A stretch of DNA of 64,000 nt. Origin: Actinophytocola sp. (GTDB lineage Bacteria > Actinomycetota > Actinomycetes > Mycobacteriales > Pseudonocardiaceae). Made by a program: the position numbers and the translations under genes. The DNA lies in the NCBI RefSeq assembly GCF_009379765.1, contig NZ_WHTD01000002.1, positions 1-64,000 of the forward strand. Direction: 5' to 3'. The notes under the pieces were generated by a model. That model saw nothing but the letters and a program-made list of their open reading frames with translations, was not told where the DNA came from and ran no database searches. Shown in pieces: positions 48,582 through 56,742 of the stretch (position 1 is the stretch's first letter; each line of letters starts with the position of its first letter).

Positions 48582-49382
48582 ATGGGTAGGCGCACTCATC
48601 GCCGGCAGAGAGGTGCGAGGGCCGTGGCGGCTGCTCGGGCCGGCCGGCCCGGCCGTACCGGTATCGTGCTGGGGCTCGTGATCGTGCTGGTGCTGGCCGT
48701 GGTGGTGATCGGCGGCGCCCTGTGGGTGACCGCACATAAGACGGCGGAGTCGTCCGGGCCCATCCCGGCGGTCACGTCCGCGCCGGACGGTCTGGCGGTG
48801 TCGCTGGACCGGGACACCGCCACCGCAGTCGTCGGCCGGGCGTCGGCCGTGACGATGGACGTCTACGAGGACTTCCTGTGCCCGGCGTGCCAGCAGTTCG
48901 AGCAGTCCTACGGCAAGCAGATGGCGGCGAAGCTGACCTCGGGTGCGATCCAGGTCCGCTACCACCTGGTCAACCTGCTGGACGACCGCTCCGACCCACC
49001 CGGCTACTCGCTGCGGGCCGCGAACGCCGCGCTCGTTGCGGCCGATGTCGCGCCAGAGAAGTTCCTGAACTTCTACCGCAGCCTGCTCACGGCACAACCC
49101 AAGGAAGGCGCTCAGGGCTACGACACCGGACAACTGGTGGAGCTTGGCCGGCGGTTAGGGATCAACGACGCACGGTTCGCCGAGAAGATCGCGTCCGGCG
49201 CCTACGACCGGGCGATTCACGACAGTTTGGCCACCGCGATGGCCGACCCCGCCTTGCAGCGCCCCGCCGTTGGCGGGATGTCGTTCGGCACGCCCACGGT
49301 CGCCGTCAACGGCACAGTGGTCGACATCGGTGCTCCCGACTGGCTGGACCAACTGACTATCGACAGCCAACCCGTCCAGTAG
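48582..49382 (+). CDS. Membrane-anchored DsbA-like thioredoxin-fold protein
   Basis: 266 residues. Basic N-terminus, a single membrane helix (about 27-49, GIVLGLVIVLVLAVVVIGGA), then an extracytoplasmic DsbA/thioredoxin_4 domain with active-site Cys100-Pro-Ala-Cys103 (YEDFLCPACQQFE) and a cis-Pro loop SFGTPTVAVNG. Probably forms or isomerises disulfides in exported proteins. GGAGG 7 nt before ATG 48582. Followed 32 nt later by an M50 protease gene, probably one operon. Confidence 0.9.
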   Translation: MGRRTHRRQRGARAVAAARAGRPGRTGIVLGLVIVLVLAVVVIGGALWVTAHKTAESSGPIPAVTSAPDGLAVSLDRDTATAVVGRASAVTMDVYEDFLCPACQQFEQSYGKQMAAKLTSGAIQVRYHLVNLLDDRSDPPGYSLRAANAALVAADVAPEKFLNFYRSLLTAQPKEGAQGYDTGQLVELGRRLGINDARFAEKIASGAYDRAIHDSLATAMADPALQRPAVGGMSFGTPTVAVNGTVVDIGAPDWLDQLTIDSQPVQ

Positions 49383-49414
49383 TGCACGAGCCGGATCACT
49401 GGGAGGACAGGGTT

Positions 49415-50140
49415 GTGACAGTAAACATCCTGATCGGCAGAACCGTGCACGTTCCCGTCCGGCTGCACTGGTCGGTGCTGGGGACCGGCGCGCTGGTGGT
49501 GGTCATCGCGGTCGTGGCCGTACCGACGACCGCTGATGGCTACCCAGTCGTGGCTTACTGGGTAGCCGGGGTCGTGATGGCGGTGTTGTTCGCGGCTTCC
49601 ATGCTGGCGCACGAGTTGGCGCACGTCGCCGTTGCGCGGCACTGGGACGTTCGGACCAGGCGGGTCACCCTGTGGTTCGGCGGCGGGATCACCGACCTCG
49701 CGGCCACCCCGCGCAGCGCGAAGGCGGAGTTCCTCATCTCCGCGGCCGGGCCCGCGGCAACTCTGGGAATCGGCACGCTGTTGCTCACGATCGCTGGTGT
49801 CGCCGCCGAGTTCGGGCTCGCGCCGATCGTGGTGGCCGCGCTGGCGTGGCTGGCCGTGATCCACGGCCTGGTCGTGCTGGAGAACTTGCTGCCCGGTGTG
49901 TCGGCGGACGGCGGGCAGATGCTCTACGCGGCACCGCGGCACCGCCTCGACGCCGAACGTGCCACGACCATCGTGGTTCGGGTGTGCCGGGTGCTCGGCG
50001 GCCTCGTGGTCGGCGCGGGCATCGTCGTGGGGTTCACCGCCGACGTCGTGGGCGGGCTGATCGTGGCCGCGATCGGCGTGTTCCTGATCAGCGACAGCAA
50101 CCGCGCGCGACTGGCGGACGACTCGATCGTGCGTAGGTGA
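49415..50140 (+). CDS. M50 site-2 protease-like protein without CBS domains
   Basis: 241 residues from a GTG at 49415 behind GGGAGG. Five to six membrane helices, zinc motif HELAH (His66-Glu67-His70) in SMLAHELAHVAVARHW, and VLENLLPGVSADGGQMLY supplying the Asp ligand. It resembles the catalytic half of the Rip3-like protein at 31900 but lacks the CBS part. Converges on the sigma-factor gene at 50162, a possible functional partner since site-2 proteases often release sigma factors (inference). Confidence 0.85.
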   Translation: MTVNILIGRTVHVPVRLHWSVLGTGALVVVIAVVAVPTTADGYPVVAYWVAGVVMAVLFAASMLAHELAHVAVARHWDVRTRRVTLWFGGGITDLAATPRSAKAEFLISAAGPAATLGIGTLLLTIAGVAAEFGLAPIVVAALAWLAVIHGLVVLENLLPGVSADGGQMLYAAPRHRLDAERATTIVVRVCRVLGGLVVGAGIVVGFTADVVGGLIVAAIGVFLISDSNRARLADDSIVRR

Positions 50141-50161
50141 CACGAACGGTTCTCAACAGCG

Positions 50162-51145
50162 TCAACCCACCCAGTCCAGGAGCCGGTCCCGCTCGGACTC
50201 CCGCAACCGTGTGAGCCCCGTGCGCTCGAGCCGACGCACCCGCTCTCGGCTGACGCGCAGTTCGGCGGACACGTCCTCCAGCGTGTGGTAGTGACCGTCC
50301 CGCAAGCCGTAGCGCCGGGCGATCACCCGAGCCTGCTCAGGCGGCAGGTGCGCGACGGCGGTACGCACGTCCTCGGCGAGTGCCTGCCGTTCGGCGGCCT
50401 CAGGGGCCGACGGTGCCGTGATGTCCTCGAAGAGGTCCCCGATGCGCGTGTCCGCGTCGTCCCCAACGAGCCTGTCCAGGCTCATCGCGTCTCGGCCGGC
50501 CCGCCGCAACTCGATGACCCGCGGCACGGACATGCCGGCCTCCGCGGCGAGTTCCTCGATCTCCGATGCCCGTCCCAGGCGCACGGTCAGCTGCCGATCG
50601 GCACTGCGCAGCCGGTCCAGTTCCGCCACGATATGGACCGGGAGCCGGACTACCCGCGCCTGGTTGGCGGCGCCCCGTTGCAGAGCCTGCCGGATCCACC
50701 ACGCCGCGTAGGTGGAGAACTTGCATCCCTTGGTGTAGTCGAACTTCTCCACCGCCCGCATCAGCCCGATGTTGCCTTCCTGGACCGCGTCCATCAGCGG
50801 CATCCCCCGGCGGACGCACCTCCTGGCGACGGTCACCACCAGCCGCAGGTTGGCCCGGATCAGGTGTTCCCTGGCCCGGTGACCGTCGTGGGCGAGCACC
50901 TCCAGGTCTCGCCGCCGGCCCTCCTCCAGACACCGCTCTCCGGCGTCCGCGGCGCGCAGCAGTTCCTCCGCGTAGACCCCGGCCTCGATGCGCTTGGCCA
51001 GTTCCACCTCCTCCGCCGCCGTGAGCAACGGAACCGCCCCGATCTGGCGCAGGTAGAGCCGCACCAGATCGAGACCACTGCCGCGGACACCTCGGTCGGG
51101 CCCTCTCGGCCCACGATCCGCTTGAGGGCAAGGGAGCCGCGTCAC
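50162..51145 (-). CDS. Group 2 sigma-70 factor (HrdB/SigB-like)
   Basis: About 327 residues. Region 1.2 (LDLVRLYLRQIGAVPLLTAA), region 2 (LIRANLRLVVTVARRC, GNIGLMRAVEKFDYTKGCKF, STYAAWWIRQAL), region 3, and region 4.2 HTH (TLEDVSAELRVSRERVRRLE). The DNA-reading residues match the primary-sigma type, but the short N-terminus makes it an alternative group 2 factor. GTG starts at 51145 or 51160 are possible. It follows the nitroreductase gene by less than 30 nt, so it is likely induced from the box at 52612, letting this regulon reprogram RNA polymerase. Confidence 0.9.
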   Translation of the reverse strand: MTRLPCPQADRGPRGPDRGVRGSGLDLVRLYLRQIGAVPLLTAAEEVELAKRIEAGVYAEELLRAADAGERCLEEGRRRDLEVLAHDGHRAREHLIRANLRLVVTVARRCVRRGMPLMDAVQEGNIGLMRAVEKFDYTKGCKFSTYAAWWIRQALQRGAANQARVVRLPVHIVAELDRLRSADRQLTVRLGRASEIEELAAEAGMSVPRVIELRRAGRDAMSLDRLVGDDADTRIGDLFEDITAPSAPEAAERQALAEDVRTAVAHLPPEQARVIARRYGLRDGHYHTLEDVSAELRVSRERVRRLERTGLTRLRESERDRLLDWVG

Positions 51146-51173
51146 CGAACTGGTAACCACCTCGACCACCGGT

Positions 51174-52148
51174 CTACAGGTATCGCGATACGGCGGACAC
51201 GGGGCGTCGTGGCGTGGGTAGCGCCACGCTGCTGTAGCCGAACCGCAGCACCACCTGAGGCTGACCGGTCGCGGCCACCAGATTCCGGAGGGCACGCCCG
51301 GTCTCGGCCACCTCGACGGGCTGGGACAAGAACGCGGCACGCACGTCCCACGACGTGGCCGTCAGCAGGACGCACTGCAGGGCCTGGCCGGCCCGAAGCA
51401 GGTCCTCGTCACTGTTGGTGTGCGTGGTCAGCACACCGACCAGCGGGAGCGGCCGGCGGGTTCGGCCGGCGTCGCCGTTCGTCCTCAATGGACCGACCGC
51501 GAACAGGCCGTCGGTCGACGGTCGTGGGCCGCCCACTTCGATCGGCACACCCTCGTCGCGTTCACCGAGACGTGTCGTCCAGCGCGCGAGTTCGGTACGG
51601 AACCCGGCATTCCGCCGCTGGGCTTCGTCCGCCCCGCTGACCAGGCCGGCGAGGGCATCCAGTTGGGCGGGCTCGTCCAGCGTCACGAGCTGTCCGCCTT
51701 CTTCCCGCGCCGCGTACACCAGTTCGTTCCGGATCTCGTCGGACACGGGTCGGTCGGTGAAGGTGTATCGGTTGGTGTGCCGGAACTCCACCGCCGCGGC
51801 CAGCAAGAGGTCCTCCGCGGTGGGTTCATACGGTTGACCGGTGACCCGTACCGTGGCCTGCAGGTCGGGATTCTCCGTGGCCGGCTTCAGCTCCGTTGTC
51901 GTTGTCAGTCGAGCCGAACGCAGGGCCGCGCGGATGTTGAACAGCGCCGCGCCGCACGCGATCCGGGCTTCCTTGCCGTCCGGGTCAACGACCTGTAGCA
52001 CGCGGGACCGGTCAAGTAGAACATCGATCCGACCGGGACACACCTCGAACCGCCACGGCTGGCTGTTGTGCGGAGATGGTGCTCGGATGGCCGCGGCCAG
52101 TGCCGTGTCAGTCGCTTCCCTGAGGAGTTCACTGTGTCCGGTGGTCAT
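51174..52148 (-). CDS. Acg-like nitroreductase-family protein
   Basis: 324 residues, MTTGHSELLREATDTALAAA, third member of the family here, closest to the protein at 9621 (AAIRAPSPHNSQPWRFEV, IACGAALFNIRAALRSA, FLSQPVEVAETGRALR, VLRFGYSSVALPTPRRPVSA). Flavin binding is expected, the reaction uncertain. The start overlaps the aldolase-fragment stop (ATGA). It is in an operon with the downstream sigma factor. Confidence 0.9.
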   Translation of the reverse strand: MTTGHSELLREATDTALAAAIRAPSPHNSQPWRFEVCPGRIDVLLDRSRVLQVVDPDGKEARIACGAALFNIRAALRSARLTTTTELKPATENPDLQATVRVTGQPYEPTAEDLLLAAAVEFRHTNRYTFTDRPVSDEIRNELVYAAREEGGQLVTLDEPAQLDALAGLVSGADEAQRRNAGFRTELARWTTRLGERDEGVPIEVGGPRPSTDGLFAVGPLRTNGDAGRTRRPLPLVGVLTTHTNSDEDLLRAGQALQCVLLTATSWDVRAAFLSQPVEVAETGRALRNLVAATGQPQVVLRFGYSSVALPTPRRPVSAVSRYL

Positions 52149-52492
52149 GGTGTGCTGCCGTACTTCGCGAGGAGTGTCTGGATCTCGGTCCTGCCGTTCA
52201 GCTTCAGCACCAGCGGGACCTCGCCGGCGAAGTCCCAGTAGAACTTCTCCGCGAGTCCGGCGTGCAGCACGATTCCGTTGAATCCCTCGTCCACCGCGAA
52301 CTTGATGACGTACCTGGGATCGGCTGCGGCGGGACTGACGAAGAAGTCCCTCGGCCCGTGCTCGAGACCCTGGTCGTACTGGAGCAGAAGAGCGGTCCCG
52401 TTACGCTGCCCGTGCTCGTGAAGAAGCCGGTGCAGCCTGCCTCTCTTTCCCGTGTCGAGCCCGCGTTCGCCGAGCGTCGCCCGTACCGGCAT
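52145..52492 (-). pseudogene. Truncated class I (DhnA-type) fructose-bisphosphate aldolase
   Basis: 115 residues from ATG 52492 with AAGGGAC upstream. GTALLLQYDQGLEHGPRDFF, DPRYVIKFAVDEGFNGIVLH and GEVPLVLKLNGRTEI are the N-terminal strands of archaeal/DhnA-type class I aldolases. The protein then ends with IQTLLAKYGSTP, while full enzymes run past 250 residues and place the Schiff-base Lys in the missing part, so it cannot be an active aldolase. Yet it has a good ribosome site, an upstream box and a coupled neighbour, so it may persist as a leader gene for the nitroreductase and sigma factor. Confidence 0.72.
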
Positions 52493-52611
52493 CGCATGTC
52501 CCTTCTTGCTTCGATCTGCCCGACTCCACCCTCTCTCGGGAGAACCAGATCGCCAAGATCGGCAGGTCTCCATTTCCCGAGACCTTCATCCTCGTCGTGT
52601 TCGGCACAGTG

Positions 52612-52625
52612 CGGACCAAAGGCAC
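52612..52625. promoter_or_regulatory. DevR-like box upstream of aldolase fragment-nitroreductase-sigma operon
   Basis: CGGACCAAAGGCAC, 12 of 14 to the box at 14294 (GGGACCAAAGGCCC), 120 nt upstream of the ATG at 52492. Confidence 0.48.
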
Positions 52626-52670
52626 TGACAGATCGGGACGAACGCCTTCCCTCTGTGCGCGGCCCCACCG

Positions 52671-52886
52671 TCACGGCACATCTCCCCGACCAAGATTGGA
52701 CAATCCCGAGTTCCACCGCAGATATGCCAGCCAATCCAGATAGATCACCACGACGATCGAAGTCCACAAAGGCCGGTATGCTCGCGCCTCCTCCGGTGGA
52801 CGACGCGCCAGGTCGATCACGGCGACAGCGGCCAACGCGGTCGGCATCCAGCCGGCCCTCACGAAAGCCGCATCCCGGACAGCCAT
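52671..52886 (-). CDS. Small two-helix membrane protein, PLDc_N-like
   Basis: 71 residues, MAVRDAAFVRAGWMPTALAA, ATG 52886 with GGGGAAC. Two hydrophobic segments separated by DLARRPPEEARAYRPLWTSI, the same layout as the 76-residue protein at 43784 (ACRPQEAVNGRKPLW). Function unknown. Located after the box at 53003, divergent from the two response regulators. Confidence 0.65.
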   Translation of the reverse strand: MAVRDAAFVRAGWMPTALAAVAVIDLARRPPEEARAYRPLWTSIVVVIYLDWLAYLRWNSGLSNLGRGDVP

Positions 52887-53002
52887 CACGTTCCCCTGCT
52901 GTGCTCGAGACTCCTGTTCTACATCTCCACTATCACGCGGATCGACTCCGGCGGTGAGAGTCGAACGCAGGCTTGTCTCATGCTCGATGCTCCCGACAGC
53001 CA

Positions 53003-53016
53003 CTGACTTTCGTCCC
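53003..53016. promoter_or_regulatory. DevR-like box upstream of response-regulator pair
   Basis: CTGACTTTCGTCCC. The right half equals that of the devR box (CTTTCGTCCC). It lies 97 nt upstream of the ATG at 53113 and 117 nt upstream of the small membrane protein gene. Confidence 0.5.
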
Positions 53017-53112
53017 ATGCACAACGGTCTTTGGACCCTGTGCGGACGGACCTCTCGACCACGGCACCACGGGCCACACCGCGAATAGCGTCAATACTGA
53101 CGAGGAGGTGTG

Positions 53113-53826
53113 ATGGGACTGCAGGTGTTCCTGGTCCACGGCGACGAACTGGTGCGACGCGGAGTGGCCCAACTTCTTGACGACGAACCGAGCTTGGCGG
53201 TCGTCGGCCAGACCGCGTCCGTCGCCGACGCCCTGGAACGGGTGTCGGCGAGCGCCGCCGACGTGGCCGTGCTCGGCACCAGGCTGCCCGACGGCGACGG
53301 GATCGAGCTGTGCCGTGTCCTGTGCACGAAACTGCCTGGCCTGCGCTGCCTCATGCTGACCCCGAACGGCGACGGCTCGGCCCTGTTCGACGCGATCATG
53401 GCCGGAGCGTCGGCGTTCCTGCCCCAGCAGACCAGCGGCGCGGACCTGATCGAGGCGATCCGCACGATCGGCCCGGGCGGGTCGCTGCTCGACGCCCGCA
53501 CCGCCACCGCGTTCTGTGCGCGCATCCGGGAAGAACGCCAACACACCGACCCCCTCGCGGCACTGTCCGAACAGGAACGGGCCGTGTTCGAGCTGATCGG
53601 CGAAGGACTGACCAACCGGCAGATCGGCGAGCAGATGTCCCGCGCCGAGAAGACCGTGAAGAACTACGTGTCACACGTCCTGGCCAAGCTCGGCCTGCAA
53701 CGGCGGACCCAGGCCGCTCTCCTCGCCGCGCACCTGCACTCATCGGATCGTGTCGAGGAGGCGACCAATGCCCATCCGAGTGTTCGTGGTCGACGACCAC
53801 GAGATCGTCCGGCGCGGTGTCGCTGA
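53113..53826 (+). CDS. NarL-type response regulator with degenerate receiver
   Basis: 237 residues. The fold and HTH are close to DevR ([33 protein letters not shown]), but the receiver has lost its chemistry. VHGDE replaces VDDHE at the acid pair, VAVLGTRLPDGDG has Gly where the phosphoacceptor Asp belongs, and AFLPQQ replaces the conserved Lys motif FVLKQ. It should bind DNA without phosphorylation or serve as a partner or antagonist. ATG 53113 after GAGGAGG. It overlaps the next regulator gene by 59 nt. The extreme C-terminus (after about residue 215) is read over that overlap and is atypical. Confidence 0.9.
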   Translation: MGLQVFLVHGDELVRRGVAQLLDDEPSLAVVGQTASVADALERVSASAADVAVLGTRLPDGDGIELCRVLCTKLPGLRCLMLTPNGDGSALFDAIMAGASAFLPQQTSGADLIEAIRTIGPGGSLLDARTATAFCARIREERQHTDPLAALSEQERAVFELIGEGLTNRQIGEQMSRAEKTVKNYVSHVLAKLGLQRRTQAALLAAHLHSSDRVEEATNAHPSVRGRRPRDRPARCR

Positions 53827-54469
53827 CCTCATCGCGCACGAGCCGGACCTGGAGTTCGTCGGGGAGGCGTCCTCGGCGGACGAGGCGCTGGCCCGTGTCC
53901 CGCACGGCGACGTCGACGTCGTCGTGCTCGACGTGCGGATGTCCGGCGGCGATGGCGTGACACTCTGCCGGCAGTTGCGGTCACGGCTGCCCGAGGTGCG
54001 CTGTCTGGTACTGACCTTCTACCCCGACGAGGAGGCGCTGCTGGCCGCGATCACGGCGGGTGCGTCAGGGTTCGTGCTCAAGAGCGCACGTGGCAGCGAG
54101 TTGCTCGACGCGGTGCGCACGGTCGCCCGTGGCCGGTCTCTGATCGACCGCCGAACCGCGGTGGCACTGCTACAGCGGCTCGACCAGGAGCGTGAAACCA
54201 AGGAGCCCCTGGCCGTGCTGACCGAACACGAACGCGATGTGTTCGGTCTGATCGGCGAGGGACTGACCAACCGGGAGATCGGCGACAGGCTGTGCCTCAC
54301 CGAGAAGACCGTGAAGAACTACGTGTCGCACCTGCTGGCCAAGCTGGGGATGCGACGGCGGACACAGGTAGCGGTGCTGTCGGCTCGGCTGCATGCCCAG
54401 GACGAGCGCCGGGCCGAGCTCTCACATCGACTCGACGCTTCCGACATGCCTCATGCCGGGTCTGTGTAG
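53768..54469 (+). CDS. NarL/FixJ-type response regulator, DevR-like (canonical)
   Basis: 233 residues. Receiver intact: Asp9-Asp10, phosphoacceptor Asp55 (VVVLDVRMSGGDG), Lys in [32 protein letters not shown] and [17 protein letters not shown], nearly the same recognition region as the DevR-like protein at 21481, so it may bind the same boxes. GAGGAGG precedes ATG 53768, inside the end of the degenerate regulator gene. No kinase gene is adjacent; DevS at 22125 is the only two-component kinase in the window. The stop overlaps the convergent acyl-CoA ligase by 19 nt. Confidence 0.92.
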   Translation: MPIRVFVVDDHEIVRRGVADLIAHEPDLEFVGEASSADEALARVPHGDVDVVVLDVRMSGGDGVTLCRQLRSRLPEVRCLVLTFYPDEEALLAAITAGASGFVLKSARGSELLDAVRTVARGRSLIDRRTAVALLQRLDQERETKEPLAVLTEHERDVFGLIGEGLTNREIGDRLCLTEKTVKNYVSHLLAKLGMRRRTQVAVLSARLHAQDERRAELSHRLDASDMPHAGSV

Positions 54470-56265
54470 AGCGCGTCGATCTCGTGCGCGAAGGTCGTGA
54501 CGACGTAGTCACGGCGCACTTTCTCGGTGGGGGTCAGTTCGGCGCCGACCAGGAAGTCCACCGGCACGATGCGGAACCGTTTGATGGCTTCGGCGTGCGA
54601 CACGGCACGGTTGGCGTCGTCGACAGCGGCCTGGATAGCCGTCAACAGCTCGGGGTGGCCGCGGAGTTCCGCGATGGTGGCGTCGGGATCGATGTGGTGC
54701 TCACGCTTCCACTCAGCCAAGGCGTCCCGATCCAGAGTGACAAGTGCGCCGATGTACGGCCGCCGGTCGCCGACGACGACGCACTGGTCGACCAGCCAGT
54801 GCTGGCGCACCGTGTCCTCAAGGACCGCCGGGGCGACGTTCTTGCCGGACGCGGTGACGATCACGTCCTTCTTGCGGCCGGTGATGGTCAGGAACCCGTC
54901 GATGTCCAACTCGCCGAGGTCACCGGTGCGCAGCCACCCGTCGTCGAGAGCGACCCGGGTTTCCTGGACGTTGTGCCAGTAGCCGCCGAAGACAGAGCTG
55001 CCGGACACGAGAACCTCACCGTCGGTGGAGATCCGCACCGTGCAGCCCGGGACGGGACGCCCCACCGAACCGATCCGCTGTGCGGCCGGCAGGTTCAACG
55101 TGACCCCCGCCGTCGCCTCCGTCAACCCGTAACCCTCCAACACCGGCACCCCGATGCCACGCAGGAAGTGACCGAGCCGCGCGGACAGCGGCGCTCCCCC
55201 ACACACCGCACAGGCGAGCCGACCACCGAACGCGGCACGCAGCCTGCGGTAGACGAGCCGGTCCCACAGCCGTCGTCTGGCTCTCAGCCAGCGTGAGGGC
55301 CGGCCGTGGTCGAGGGCGCGGCTGTACTCGACGGCCGTGTTCTCGGCGGCCCGGAACAGGCGAGCACGTCCGCTGGCCGCCGCCGTGCGCCGGGCGGCGT
55401 TGGTGAACTTCTCGAACACCCGCGGCACTGCCAGCACCAGCGTCGGCCGGAACGACTCAAGCTCCGCGGCCACGGTCTTCACGTCACTCGTGTGCGCGGT
55501 CATGGCACCGTTGTGGATCGCGGTGAGCTGCACCATCCTGGCGAAGATGTGTGCCAGCGGCAGGAACAGCAGTAGCGAGGTGTGCTCGCCGAGCACGTGC
55601 TCCCTGATGCCGTCGGCGAGCGCGAGGTTGCGTACCTCGGCGAGCAGGTTGCCGTGGCGCAGCAGGCAACCCTTGGGCCGCCCGGTCGTGCCGGAGGTGT
55701 AGACGATCGTCGCAGGCGACTCGGCGGTCACACCACGCCGCCGCCGCTCGATGGCATCGGTTGAGACCCGTTCGCCGTTGTGCGCCAGCGTGTCCAGGTC
55801 ACCGCCCTCGATCTGCCACACCTGGCGAAGAGGCTCAGGGGCCGCTTGTTCGACCAGTGCTCGGCAGCGCTCGTTCTCCACGATCGCCGCAACCGCCTCC
55901 GAGTCGGAGAGGATCCAGGACACCTGAGCCGCCGACGAGGTCTCATAGACAGGCACACTGACCGCGCCCGCGGTCCAGATCGCCAGGTCGCACAACACCC
56001 ACTCGTAGCTGGTGCCCGACATCACCGCGACCCGATCACCCGGCTCCACCCCGGCAGCGATCAGGCCCCCGGCCAGCGCGGTGACCTGCCCGGCGAACTC
56101 CGCCCAGGTCACCGTGCGCCACTCGCCATCGACCTCGCGGGCGAACGCCGGCCGGTCCGGTGACAGCGTGGCGCGAGCGACGACGTCATCGGTCGCGTTC
56201 GCCGCCGGATCGATCACATACCTCGACGGGGTGGACGACTCACACACCCCGAACGGACTGGTCAT
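54451..56265 (-). CDS. Long-chain fatty acid-CoA ligase (FadD15-like)
   Basis: 604 residues. ANL-superfamily motifs: ATIVYTSGTTGRPKGCLLRH (ATP loop), LFLPLAHIFARMVQL, VLEGYGLTEATAG, DDGWLRTGDLGELD, GRKKDVIVTASGKNVAP and TPTEKVRR near the end with the catalytic Lys. Activates fatty acids to acyl-CoA, perhaps for storage lipid or membrane remodelling in hypoxia. Start ATG 56265 with GAGG close by; an upstream TTG is possible. A DevR-like box lies 60 nt upstream. Confidence 0.93.
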   Translation of the reverse strand: MTSPFGVCESSTPSRYVIDPAANATDDVVARATLSPDRPAFAREVDGEWRTVTWAEFAGQVTALAGGLIAAGVEPGDRVAVMSGTSYEWVLCDLAIWTAGAVSVPVYETSSAAQVSWILSDSEAVAAIVENERCRALVEQAAPEPLRQVWQIEGGDLDTLAHNGERVSTDAIERRRRGVTAESPATIVYTSGTTGRPKGCLLRHGNLLAEVRNLALADGIREHVLGEHTSLLLFLPLAHIFARMVQLTAIHNGAMTAHTSDVKTVAAELESFRPTLVLAVPRVFEKFTNAARRTAAASGRARLFRAAENTAVEYSRALDHGRPSRWLRARRRLWDRLVYRRLRAAFGGRLACAVCGGAPLSARLGHFLRGIGVPVLEGYGLTEATAGVTLNLPAAQRIGSVGRPVPGCTVRISTDGEVLVSGSSVFGGYWHNVQETRVALDDGWLRTGDLGELDIDGFLTITGRKKDVIVTASGKNVAPAVLEDTVRQHWLVDQCVVVGDRRPYIGALVTLDRDALAEWKREHHIDPDATIAELRGHPELLTAIQAAVDDANRAVSHAEAIKRFRIVPVDFLVGAELTPTEKVRRDYVVTTFAHEIDALYTDPA

Positions 56266-56324
56266 ACACCTCAGCAAAGACCCCGGTCCCGGAACCGGCC
56301 ACCACCCTCCTTCCTCAACAGCAA

Positions 56325-56338
56325 GAGCCCTTCGTCCC
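56325..56338. promoter_or_regulatory. DevR-like box, divergent promoter
   Basis: GAGCCCTTCGTCCC, with TTCGTCCC shared with the devR box. It lies 60 nt upstream of the acyl-CoA ligase and 35 nt upstream of the DnaJ-like frame. Confidence 0.45.
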
Positions 56339-56372
56339 TACCGTCCCCACTCGGCGGGAGCGGACGTTCGAG

Positions 56373-56742
56373 GTGAAAAGGGAGGAGGTGCTCAGGACGG
56401 CGCACGACTACTACGAGGTGCTGGGCATCCCCCACGACGCCGACACCACGACGATCAAACTGCCTTCCGCGACCTGGCCAGGAAACACCACCCCGACCGA
56501 AGCCGTGGACGTGCCGCCGAGCAACGGCTTCAAGCAGATCGCCGAGGCATACGCGGTGCTGTCGCACCCGACCAAACGCGCGGACTACGACTACGGCGGG
56601 CTGCCCGGCCGGTCCTGGGAAGACCTCTTCGGCCGGATTGAGTTCGGCAGGTCGAGGTTCGACATCGCCGACAACCTGAGGGCTCACACAGTCCGGCACG
56701 CCGCGCTGCCCCGCCGCGTGTGCGCGGTGGTTGTCGGGGCGG
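56373..56742 (+). pseudogene. DnaJ-like J-domain gene with compensating frameshifts
   Basis: TAHDYYEVLGIPHDADTTTI starts a J-domain and FKQIAEAYAVLSHPTKRADY ends it in the same frame, but the middle is scrambled there. Its true sequence, TAFRDLARKHHPDRSRGRAA with the essential HPD, lies in the next frame. One missing base in AAA (56457-56459) and one extra base near 56528 explain this, so the frame as written lacks HPD and could not stimulate Hsp70. After the J-domain comes SWEDLFGRIEFGRSRFDIAD and a hydrophobic stretch; the true 3' end is unclear because the frame stays open antisense to the next gene. Start GTG 56373 is tentative. Overlapping box at 56325. Confidence 0.65.
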
